DNA of 8,919 nucleotides from Campylobacterales bacterium (GTDB lineage Bacteria > Campylobacterota > Campylobacteria > Campylobacterales > Arcobacteraceae), in the NCBI GenBank assembly GCA_027064245.1, contig JAMOPZ010000361.1, positions 1 through 8,919 of the forward strand. Direction: 5' to 3'. The position numbers and the translations under genes are program-made. Positions 1 to 6,568 of this stretch are shown here, piece after piece. Positions within the stretch are counted from its first letter, which is position 1. Each line of letters starts with the position of its first letter. Below the pieces are notes generated by a model. That model did not search any database and had not been told where the DNA came from. It worked only from the letters and a program-made list of their open reading frames with translations.

Positions 1-285
1 CACTTTCCACGGCTCACTACTATTGTTATGCACCTGCATAGAACCATTACTCATATCAATAGTCACATCACTTTGATGCAAAAAATAGTTTGCAAAGTAC
101 TCTTTTATATAATAACCCTTATAACCAAGCAAAACTACAAATTCATTAAAGCCATAAGTTGAATATATTTTCATTATATGCCACAAGATAGGCTTACCAC
201 CTATCTCAACCATTGGCTTTGGTCGCACATCAGTCTCTTCACTAAGTCTTGTTCCAAATCCACCTGCTAAAAGTAAAACTTTCAT
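1..285 (-). CDS. rfbF: Glucose-1-phosphate cytidylyltransferase, 3' end cut by window edge
   Basis: The 95 visible codons form the N-terminal third of a sugar-nucleotide transferase. It would make CDP-glucose from CTP and glucose-1-phosphate, the first step towards CDP-linked 3,6-dideoxy or 6-deoxy hexoses. The nucleotide-binding signature GGFGTRL lies at residues 8-14 and RPKPM at 21-25, with the conserved lysine at 23. The stretches GGKPILWHIMKIYS (29-42), GYKGYYIKEYFANYFLH and the terminal EPWKV are characteristic of RfbF rather than of glucose-1-phosphate thymidylyl- or uridylyltransferases. The start ATG overlaps the stop of the upstream gene (ATGA), and a GGAG ribosome-binding site sits 10 nt upstream, so translation is probably coupled. 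The reading frame is still open at base 1. In other genomes rfbF is usually followed by a CDP-glucose 4,6-dehydratase (rfbG), which would lie outside this window. The family call is confident; the final sugar is not visible. Confidence 0.93.
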   Translation of the reverse strand, partial: MKVLLLAGGFGTRLSEETDVRPKPMVEIGGKPILWHIMKIYSTYGFNEFVVLLGYKGYYIKEYFANYFLHQSDVTIDMSNGSMQVHNNSSEPWKV

Positions 286-1796
286 TTATAAATTTCTCCA
301 TCCAAATCAAATGCTTTAACAATATTTTCCTCAGTAGGCTCTACGAAAAAGTTATCCCTATACCAACGAGCCATCTGTTGTATTTCATCTTGATTGTTTT
401 TTCTGTATTCAATAAGCTTATTATACAATTTTTTCATATCATCCTCATTAAAAGCAATATCCCAAATCTTTCCTTTTCCGTAATCAACCAAAGGGTTTGC
501 TGTTAAATTATCTTGACTTGCTATTATAATAACAGAGATACCACATGCTATAGCTTCCACAGATGTACCAGATGCAGTTCCTATCACAAGCTTGGTATTT
601 TCAAAAAGTTTATATATATTTTTATCTGATACAGTTATATTTTTTGCTAATTTGCCGAATTTAGCTATATTAACTGCAGGATGATTTTTAAAAATCACAC
701 TATCAAAATCATTTATAGTTTCGAGCATGTATTTTGTATCTTTTTCTATATATGAGCCAAGCAATAAAATATTGTTTTCCTCCACTACACCTTTAAAACA
801 AAATACATCTTTATACCTCAATGAAACGCCGATACTATATTTTATTTTCTTTCTGTTTAGAACATAATATTTTCCATTTACCAAAACTCTATGCGGAGAG
901 GATAACATATCAAAATCAATGTCATCAACATAGGCATTAAAATATGTTTCATAATTAAGATAAAACTGACAAGCTATAATTCTGATTTTATCATTATATT
1001 TTCGAATCCCAAAATTAAAACCCCTCTCAATAGCTTGAAATTCACTCCAAGAATATATCTTTTTAATTGAATTTATATTTGCTAAATTTTTACCAAATAT
1101 ATATCTAGTAACACTGTTAAAACTAAAATGTGTTATATCATAAATCAGCGAGTAATTGAATGATTTATCAATATCATTTCTTTCTTTTTGCAATAACCTT
1201 AATGTTCTAAAAGGATATACTACTACAATCCATGTTATTAGAAAAAAGTCAAAAACATTTAATAATTCATATTCAAATATAAAATCATTTGCATCTTTAT
1301 TTATTATTTGAAAAAACTTCTTTAATTTAAATGGATTTTTATTAACACCATAAGGTCGAAGTAAAAAGGTATAGTTGGTATTATATTTTTTAAATACTTC
1401 ATATATCCCATCAAGATACTTATCATTAAATTCTTTATTTTTATTGACCTTATCTACAAGAACAAAAATATCAATAATATTTACAATATTATTTTTTCTT
1501 TGTTTTTTATAATATATTTTATATAGAACAAATGCAACAAGGTAAGAGCAAATTAAATAAAGATTTTTTATATAAAATTTTATAGTATTTTTTATAAACA
1601 ATACATATTTCTTATTTATATTAAAATTTTGACTAAAAAACTTTTTTGGAAAATCACTTGCATAAGGATTCTTTATTAAAGTTGGATTAATAACACTATA
1701 GATATCTACATTTATATTTCTTTTAATATTATTTATAAAATTATGAAACTTATTTTGATTTTCTTGATAATTTTCTTCTAATTGCTTTGTACTCAA
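282..1796 (-). CDS. Membrane-anchored GT-B-like surface carbohydrate biosynthesis protein (504 aa)
   Basis: This is a probable glycosyltransferase or related surface-polysaccharide enzyme; the substrate is unknown. A hydrophobic segment at about residues 79-96 (core LICSYLVAFVLYKIYY), flanked by lysines, looks like a single membrane anchor. A second hydrophobic stretch at about 182-196 (core FFLITWIVVVYPF) may lie at the membrane. The C-terminal half looks like a GT-B nucleotide-sugar domain. It has a KNHP motif at 370-373, in the place of the usual KPHP-type loop, and GTASGTSVEAIACGISVI at 406-423, a loop of the kind seen in CDP-glycerol transferase and capsule-synthesis proteins. The start is TTG, because an in-frame TGA lies directly upstream and the first internal Met is at about residue 297; AAGAG lies 7 nt before it. 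The 5' half is extremely AT-rich. The architecture resembles the 517-aa protein encoded at 6569-8122. Fold call moderate, exact function unknown. Confidence 0.72.
   Translation of the reverse strand: MSTKQLEENYQENQNKFHNFINNIKRNINVDIYSVINPTLIKNPYASDFPKKFFSQNFNINKKYVLFIKNTIKFYIKNLYLICSYLVAFVLYKIYYKKQRKNNIVNIIDIFVLVDKVNKNKEFNDKYLDGIYEVFKKYNTNYTFLLRPYGVNKNPFKLKKFFQIINKDANDFIFEYELLNVFDFFLITWIVVVYPFRTLRLLQKERNDIDKSFNYSLIYDITHFSFNSVTRYIFGKNLANINSIKKIYSWSEFQAIERGFNFGIRKYNDKIRIIACQFYLNYETYFNAYVDDIDFDMLSSPHRVLVNGKYYVLNRKKIKYSIGVSLRYKDVFCFKGVVEENNILLLGSYIEKDTKYMLETINDFDSVIFKNHPAVNIAKFGKLAKNITVSDKNIYKLFENTKLVIGTASGTSVEAIACGISVIIIASQDNLTANPLVDYGKGKIWDIAFNEDDMKKLYNKLIEYRKNNQDEIQQMARWYRDNFFVEPTEENIVKAFDLDGEIYK
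296..299 (-). promoter_or_regulatory. Ribosome binding site of rfbF
   Basis: GGAG on the minus strand lies 10 nt before the rfbF ATG at 285-283. It is inside the last codons of the upstream gene, which supports coupled translation across the ATGA overlap. Confidence 0.6.
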
Positions 1797-1803
1797 TCAC
1801 AAA

Positions 1804-1808
1804 CTCTT
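1804..1808 (-). promoter_or_regulatory. Ribosome binding site supporting a TTG start
   Basis: AAGAG on the minus strand lies 7 nt before the TTG at 1796-1794 and overlaps the TAA stop of the methyltransferase gene (1809-1807). It decides the start of the 504-aa gene, since no ATG or GTG is available in that frame. Confidence 0.55.
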
Positions 1809-2697
1809 ATTTATAAATTTTCAAAAAAATTGTATCACAATGCCATTTATCTTTTAAATCTTTTTTATATTGTTCCGTTAATGTCTTTGAAAAAATATCA
1901 TCAAATCTATGTTGACCTCCAGGTTTACCATCTATCATCCAAGTGATATGATTTGATAAATCATATCTTTGTTCTGGAATCAATTCATATTTTAGATTTA
2001 TTTTGTCAAGTATATACTTTAATGATTTAGGTGTATAATAATAATGATGTGCAATAGACCAATAAAATTTTTCAAAAGCGTCTATGTCATATAATGAGGT
2101 TAAAGGATCCGTTGCTGATGGTATTTCTGCAATAATAATACCACCATCTTTTAATAATTTTAATTGTTTCTCTATAAAATCGAAAGGATTAGCAATGTGT
2201 TCAAATACAAAAAAATGAGTAATCAAATCAAATTTTCTATTGTTATCTATCTCTTCTAATGTTTCATATGCTTCATAACCTTTATTATGTATAAATTCTA
2301 AAAATTCACCTGATGGTTCTATTCCACAAACATTACAACCTTCATCTTTAAATTTATCTAACATAAAACCAGATGAACAACCTATTTCTAAAACAGTCAT
2401 ATTTTTTACTATATGTTCTTCCATAAATTTCCATCTTCTTAATACTTGATCTTGATTAGATAAAATATGCTTTTCAGCATTAGACCAATCTCTATGATCT
2501 CCCACCCTTGTTGACATGAACTTTTCAAATTCTTTATTATAAAAGTGTTTTTCTTCTTCTTTTGTTAAAGTAGGTGTTAAATAAATAGCCCCACATTCAT
2601 GACATTCATAAAATTTATGTTCTTTAGTCCCACCAAAAACATATTCTGCTCTTATTGTTTGATATTTATCACTTGCATTACATAGTCTACATTTCAT
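1807..2697 (-). CDS. Class I SAM-dependent methyltransferase with N-terminal zinc ribbon (296 aa)
   Basis: This is probably a sugar or nucleotide-sugar methyltransferase. Four cysteines in two CxxC pairs (C3/C6 and C32/C35) form a putative zinc-binding ribbon like that of sugar C-methyltransferases and related capsule-locus enzymes. The SAM-binding Rossmann domain follows: motif I VLEIGCSSG at 102-110, the acidic end of strand beta2 at E127 (GIEPS), and a post-motif region FDLITHFFVFEHIANP at 156-171. LKDGGIIIAEIPS at 182-194 matches the typical beta-strand 5 region. A His/Tyr-rich patch (AHHYYYTP, 216-223) follows, as is common in this group. The start overlaps the end of the upstream epimerase gene by 11 nt and has an AGAGGA ribosome-binding site 6 nt upstream. 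Its position after the epimerase suggests that it tailors the sugar made by this operon. Whether it is an O-, N- or C-methyltransferase cannot be read from the sequence. Confidence 0.85.
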   Translation of the reverse strand: MKCRLCNASDKYQTIRAEYVFGGTKEHKFYECHECGAIYLTPTLTKEEEKHFYNKEFEKFMSTRVGDHRDWSNAEKHILSNQDQVLRRWKFMEEHIVKNMTVLEIGCSSGFMLDKFKDEGCNVCGIEPSGEFLEFIHNKGYEAYETLEEIDNNRKFDLITHFFVFEHIANPFDFIEKQLKLLKDGGIIIAEIPSATDPLTSLYDIDAFEKFYWSIAHHYYYTPKSLKYILDKINLKYELIPEQRYDLSNHITWMIDGKPGGQHRFDDIFSKTLTEQYKKDLKDKWHCDTIFLKIYK

Positions 2698-3643
2698 TTT
2701 TTATCCTCTTATTTCTATTATTCTTTATCCACTCTATCATCATTCTTAAACCATCATTAAATTGTATAAAATCTTTTTTATATATAGTTTTAAGTTTTTT
2801 ATTATTTGCATATATTCCAAATTGATCACCAGGTGTACCCTCAGTGATAACTATATCTTTACTTGAATTTAGATATTCTTTCATAGATTCTAGCATAGTA
2901 TTTATTGTTGTTTTTACACCACTTCCGATGTTAAAAATATCATTATAAAAATCTTGATTATGAATCGATTCTACAGTTACTTCTGCTACATCCGTCACAT
3001 ACGAAACATCTCTAAACCTTTTAGTGCTACCTTTTACTTCAACTTTATCAAAATTATCATCCATAAATTGTTTTAAATAGATACTAACCATACCTTGCTT
3101 TAAATTTTCAAGATTTTGTCCAGCACCATAAACATTAAAATATCTCAATATAGTAAAGTCTATATTATATTGTTCTTTATAAATTTTCAGATACTTTTCA
3201 CTTGCTAGTTTTCCTACAGCATAAAATGATTTTGGGATTGTTTTATCTTGTTCACTAAACTGTTCTTTATCTTTTTGTTCTCCATATACAGACATTGTAC
3301 TGGCATATATAAATCTTTTACATCCTATCTCTCTTGCATAATTCAATAACCTTAAAGTAGATGAAGTATTACAATCCAAATCATAAATAGGATCTTCGAA
3401 ACTAATCTCACCTGAACTTTGTCCTGCTATATGTAATATCGCATCAAAATTCATATTATTAAGTTTTTTAACAGTCTCTAGTTTAGATATATCACCTTCT
3501 ATAAATATAGCATCTTTTGGAATATTTGACATATACCCTGTAGATAAATTATCAATTATGGTTATCCTATGTTTTTGTTCTAATAATTTTTTTGCTATTA
3601 CTGATCCTATAAAACCAGCACCACCTGTAACTAGATAATTCAT
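2687..3643 (-). CDS. NAD-dependent sugar epimerase/dehydratase, extended SDR family (318 aa)
   Basis: This is an extended short-chain dehydrogenase/reductase that acts on a nucleotide sugar, probably a 4-epimerase or a related oxidoreductase. The N-terminal Rossmann signature GGAGFIG (7-13) binds NAD(P). D31 at the end of strand beta2, in IIDNLSTG, favours NAD. HIAGQSS at 71-77 matches the usual HxAA(Q) loop. The catalytic residues are visible: ASTMSVYG at 114-121 holds the Ser/Thr, and YAVGK at 141-145 is the YxxxK pair. LRYFNVYGAGQ at 166-176 and RFRDVSYVTDVAE at 209-221 are typical of GalE/WbpP-like epimerases. The length is normal for the family. The start ATG overlaps the HAD stop (ATGA), with GGGAG 8 nt upstream. 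It follows the aldolase/CMP-transferase fusion and the phosphatase, so it could either prepare the aldehyde precursor or act on a separate NDP-sugar. Family certain, substrate unknown. Confidence 0.88.
   Translation of the reverse strand: MNYLVTGGAGFIGSVIAKKLLEQKHRITIIDNLSTGYMSNIPKDAIFIEGDISKLETVKKLNNMNFDAILHIAGQSSGEISFEDPIYDLDCNTSSTLRLLNYAREIGCKRFIYASTMSVYGEQKDKEQFSEQDKTIPKSFYAVGKLASEKYLKIYKEQYNIDFTILRYFNVYGAGQNLENLKQGMVSIYLKQFMDDNFDKVEVKGSTKRFRDVSYVTDVAEVTVESIHNQDFYNDIFNIGSGVKTTINTMLESMKEYLNSSKDIVITEGTPGDQFGIYANNKKLKTIYKKDFIQFNDGLRMMIEWIKNNRNKRIKNEM
2704..2709 (-). promoter_or_regulatory. Ribosome binding site of the methyltransferase gene
   Basis: AGAGGA on the minus strand lies 6 nt before the ATG at 2697-2695, inside the end of the epimerase gene. 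It is one of the strongest Shine-Dalgarno sequences in the window and fixes the start within the overlap. Confidence 0.65.
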
Positions 3644-4260
3644 ACTATCAACTCCCTATAATCATCTAAATATCTTTTTGAATATATTTTTAATTCTATA
3701 TTATTGTATCCATAAAAATCAAGACTATTTATTTTGGCCGCACTATAGTCATTCATACTATCACCGATCAAAATAGTTTCATTTTTATTATAGTTATATT
3801 TTTCTAATAGATTTTTAACTAAATCATTTTTATGAGTTGGTGAACCATTAATAGATATAAAATAATCTTTTATATCTAATTGCTTACATAGATATTTTAA
3901 CTCCTTTTCATCTGAACCTGAAACTATATGAAAGTTATATTTTTTATAATGGTTTTTGATAAATTCTACTGAGTCACCTATCAAATACTTTCTATTTATA
4001 AGTTCTCTTTTCATAATCATAGAAAATTGTTCTGCATAGATATTGATTTCATCATCATTAATATCTTTATTTAAAATATTTTCATAAAAATATCGTATCT
4101 TTACATATCTTGATAGTCCACCATTTTGCTTATGATAGTCCAATATCCTATCTACATCTTCAGTATTAAAATCTTCAAATATTTTTCTAAAACCATAATC
4201 TCGTATTGGCATACTATCCAAAATAACACCATCAAAATCCCATAGTATATTTTTTATCAT
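3640..4260 (-). CDS. HAD-superfamily phosphatase, C1-capped type (206 aa)
   Basis: This is a haloacid-dehalogenase-fold hydrolase, most likely removing phosphate from a sugar phosphate. All four HAD motifs are present (numbering from MIKNI): motif I WDFDGV with D8 nucleophile and D10 acid/base; motif II HIVSGS with S114; motif III K144 in PTHKND; motif IV LIGDSMND with D167 and D171. About 70 residues between motifs I and II form a helical C1 cap of the beta-phosphoglucomutase/phosphoglycolate-phosphatase kind. That separates it from KdsC, which has no cap. I prefer the ATG at 4260 because the family normally starts just before this motif and it lies 1 nt after the upstream stop. A longer form from ATG 4275 adds five residues and overlaps the fusion gene by 14 nt; neither start has a clear ribosome-binding site. 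Lying directly behind the aldolase/CMP-transferase, it would suit dephosphorylation of an aldol product before CMP activation (inference). Confidence 0.86.
   Translation of the reverse strand: MIKNILWDFDGVILDSMPIRDYGFRKIFEDFNTEDVDRILDYHKQNGGLSRYVKIRYFYENILNKDINDDEINIYAEQFSMIMKRELINRKYLIGDSVEFIKNHYKKYNFHIVSGSDEKELKYLCKQLDIKDYFISINGSPTHKNDLVKNLLEKYNYNKNETILIGDSMNDYSAAKINSLDFYGYNNIELKIYSKRYLDDYRELIV
3652..3656 (-). promoter_or_regulatory. Ribosome binding site of the epimerase gene
   Basis: GGGAG on the minus strand lies 8 nt before the ATG at 3643-3641, within the last codons of the HAD gene. It supports translational coupling across the ATGA overlap. Confidence 0.6.
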
Positions 4261-4261
4261 A

Positions 4262-6568
4262 CTATTGTAATCCATTTTTATTTAAAAAATCTTCTACTTT
4301 TTTTACATCCTCAGGAATATCCACAGCTATGGAATCAACATTTGTTTCTTTCATCTTAACTTTATATCCCATATCTATAAATCTTAATATCTCTATATCT
4401 TCATACTGTTCATTTATAGTTTTATCTCTACTGCTAAATATATCTAATGCTTGTTTTGTAAATCCATAAACACAAACTTGCTTTCTAAAAGTTAGTTTAT
4501 TTTTAGATTTATTAAAAGGTACTCCTAATCTTGACATATACATCAATTCATCATTTTCATTTGTAATTACTTTAATAATTGTATCACTATGAATCTCTTC
4601 ATTTATATCTATTTTTTTATATAAATTATAAGCTACATATTGATTTTTATATATTTTAAATTCCTCTACTATTTCATCTATACTTACATGATCTACAACA
4701 GGTTCATCACCTTGTATATTTACATATAAGTCATAGAATTCATTCTGTGACACTTCAGCTATTCTGTCTGTTCCAGTTAAACATTCTTTACTTGTCATAA
4801 TTACAGGTATATCTTCGCTTTCGCAATATTCTTTTATTTTTAAACTATCTGTTGCCACAACCAACTTATCAAGTAAATGCGATTTTTTTGCTTGAATATA
4901 TGTTCTTTTTATCATTGGTATATTTTTGATGATACAAAGGGGCTTACCTTCAAATCTGCTAGATTTATATCTTGCAGGGATTATCCCAAGTATTCTTAAT
5001 CTTCTTTCTTCACGAAAAATAGAAGGGGTTAAAAATTCAATAGCTATATATATTTCCAAGTCTTTTAATGATCTTGATAATATTTTGTTTTCTTCTAGCA
5101 AAGCCTTTTTATCTACTACAATACTTGTCTCTTTGTAATTATAATTATCCTCATTTATTTTATAACCATCAAGACCTGCTATCTCAACATCTTTGATGCC
5201 TTGCAAAATCAAGTAATTTAAAAATACTATAGCTACATTTGTAACAAACCTCTCTTCAATAAAAACTAATTTCCTGATAGACAATACTGTTTTAATCTCT
5301 TCATTAGACAATATATTACTTGTTATAACTATTTTTTTTACTGGTAACTTTAACTTAAACTCATCAAATCTTTTTTGATTTGAAAAGAAATAGTAATCAC
5401 ATTCAAAATCAGGCTTATGATTTAATGCAATAACTATATACTCATCATCTAAAACTTTTTGTTGCAACAAATTGCTATATTCTTTTGTACTCTTTCCAGA
5501 TGCTACCAAGAGAACTTTTTTATCTTTTGGAATAAGAAAGTTACCTTTTATATCTGTTTTATCTTCAAGTATGTATTCAATGTAAAGTTTTTCAATATAT
5601 TTTTCATCAAAAGAAGCTTTTTTATCATCATCTACCATCTGTAAAATTTTCTTCACACCAACAATATGATTTGTATTTTTGTTTATTAGATAAGTAGCAT
5701 AATTTGGATGACAATTAAAGGAAGCCGAAAGATATTGAGCAGGTGAAAACCCCCAAGGATTTTTTTTCATCAAAGAGTTTAAAAACTTATCTATAACTTC
5801 AAGCAGAGGAAGTGTGTCATATTTTTGCAAAAAGGTATTGTTGATATAATCAGTAATAAGCTCCGTATTTAGATTTCCCGCACCTCTGCCTATACCATAT
5901 ATACTCGCATCTATAACTATATTTCTGCTTGTCATTAGTGAACACATACCAATAGCATTCGAAAATGCAAGTTGCATATTGTTGTGTGAATGATAACCTA
6001 AAACTATATCTTTATCAAGATTTTCATCTGCCAATAACATATATTTTTGAAACTCTTCAAGAGTCATAGATCCAAAACTATCAACTACATAAAAAGAATA
6101 AACCCTCAATGCACTTGCTTCCTCAAGTAATGACAAGAACTCCATATCCGTATAGTTTTTAGTTACCATAGGCTGAAAATAAAGTTTATATCCAAGTTCT
6201 ATAATTCTTTTTGCTGTTTCTGTAGCGTTTTTCAAGTCTTTTTTATGAAATGCCAATCTTATACCGTCTATACTTACTTTATACTGTGGAGGTAAATTTA
6301 CAATATCAAAATCACCAAAATTTATCATAACAACTTTTTGTAAACTTATATTAGCTTTTTTAATCAAAGCATCTGCAGTATAAATATCTCTAAAAAGTGT
6401 AGAATCTGCCTCTTTGCCACTTTTGTTATTTAGATATCCACACTCAACAATCTCAAGACCAGTTTTATCAAGAGAATTTAAAACATCCACTATCTGCTCA
6501 TTGGAAAAATTCCAATTGTTAACATATCCCCCATCTCTCAGGGTACAATCCAAAATATTTATATTCAT
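4262..6568 (-). CDS. Aldolase / Rossmann-like / CMP-sugar synthetase fusion protein (768 aa)
   Basis: Three regions are fused in one frame. Residues 1-300 are a DRE-TIM metal-dependent aldolase: TLRDGGY at 9-15 holds the Arg-Asp pair, GYHSHNN at 191-197 holds metal ligands H193 and H195, and GIGRGAGNLNTE at 225-236 is the glycine loop. These match 4-hydroxy-2-oxovalerate aldolase (DmpG) better than HMG-CoA lyase. Residues 349-515 form a Rossmann-like domain (KKVLLVASGKSTKEY; GIKDVEIAGLDGY at 457-469) resembling DUF115/GT42 proteins. Residues 525-768 are a KdsB-type cytidylyltransferase: IIPARYKSSRFEGKPL at 529-544, TGTDRIAEV at 598-606, NIQGDEP at 617-623, EDIEILR at 723-729 and AVDIPEDV at 748-755. 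KdsB alone is about 250 aa, so this is a true fusion. The ATG abuts the upstream stop with no gap. Inferred role: make a 3-deoxy-2-ulosonic acid from pyruvate and an aldehyde, then activate it with CMP. Domains are clear; the pathway is a hypothesis. Confidence 0.85.
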   Translation of the reverse strand: MNINILDCTLRDGGYVNNWNFSNEQIVDVLNSLDKTGLEIVECGYLNNKSGKEADSTLFRDIYTADALIKKANISLQKVVMINFGDFDIVNLPPQYKVSIDGIRLAFHKKDLKNATETAKRIIELGYKLYFQPMVTKNYTDMEFLSLLEEASALRVYSFYVVDSFGSMTLEEFQKYMLLADENLDKDIVLGYHSHNNMQLAFSNAIGMCSLMTSRNIVIDASIYGIGRGAGNLNTELITDYINNTFLQKYDTLPLLEVIDKFLNSLMKKNPWGFSPAQYLSASFNCHPNYATYLINKNTNHIVGVKKILQMVDDDKKASFDEKYIEKLYIEYILEDKTDIKGNFLIPKDKKVLLVASGKSTKEYSNLLQQKVLDDEYIVIALNHKPDFECDYYFFSNQKRFDEFKLKLPVKKIVITSNILSNEEIKTVLSIRKLVFIEERFVTNVAIVFLNYLILQGIKDVEIAGLDGYKINEDNYNYKETSIVVDKKALLEENKILSRSLKDLEIYIAIEFLTPSIFREERRLRILGIIPARYKSSRFEGKPLCIIKNIPMIKRTYIQAKKSHLLDKLVVATDSLKIKEYCESEDIPVIMTSKECLTGTDRIAEVSQNEFYDLYVNIQGDEPVVDHVSIDEIVEEFKIYKNQYVAYNLYKKIDINEEIHSDTIIKVITNENDELMYMSRLGVPFNKSKNKLTFRKQVCVYGFTKQALDIFSSRDKTINEQYEDIEILRFIDMGYKVKMKETNVDSIAVDIPEDVKKVEDFLNKNGLQ

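Noticed and set aside
249..506. Plus-strand reading frame of 85 codons
   Set aside because: It lies opposite the end of the 504-aa gene and the start of rfbF, both well supported. It is low in complexity and shows no recognisable motif; it is an antisense shadow in AT-rich DNA.
282..1796. Frameshifted gene, because it begins with TTG directly after an in-frame TGA
   Set aside because: A ribosome-binding site fits the TTG, the upstream gene ends 10 nt before it, and the overlapping GTG at 1800 opens only a short frame. A normal start is more likely than a broken N-terminus, although a lost N-terminal piece cannot be fully excluded.
3640..4260. KdsC (Kdo-8-phosphate phosphatase)
   Set aside because: KdsC is a capless tetrameric HAD. 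This protein has a helical C1-type insertion of about 70 residues between motifs I and II, so it belongs to the beta-phosphoglucomutase/phosphoglycolate phosphatase side of the family.
4262..5011. Separate kdsB gene starting inside the fusion
   Set aside because: A purine tract is present, but no ATG, GTG or TTG follows in frame before the conserved IIPAR motif, and the frame is continuous with the aldolase. A single fused product is the simpler reading.
4926..5644. Plus-strand reading frames of 60-70 codons opposite the fusion gene
   Set aside because: They run antisense to coding sequence with clear domain motifs and have no motif or convincing ribosome-binding site of their own. The same applies to the plus-strand frames at 6414-6629 and 8163-8366.
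5650..6568. Hydroxymethylglutaryl-CoA lyase
   Set aside because: The fold is shared, but the GYHSHNN and GIGRGAGN motifs, the surface-glycan setting and the fused cytidylyltransferase fit a DmpG-like aldolase acting in sugar-acid synthesis, not leucine or ketone-body metabolism.
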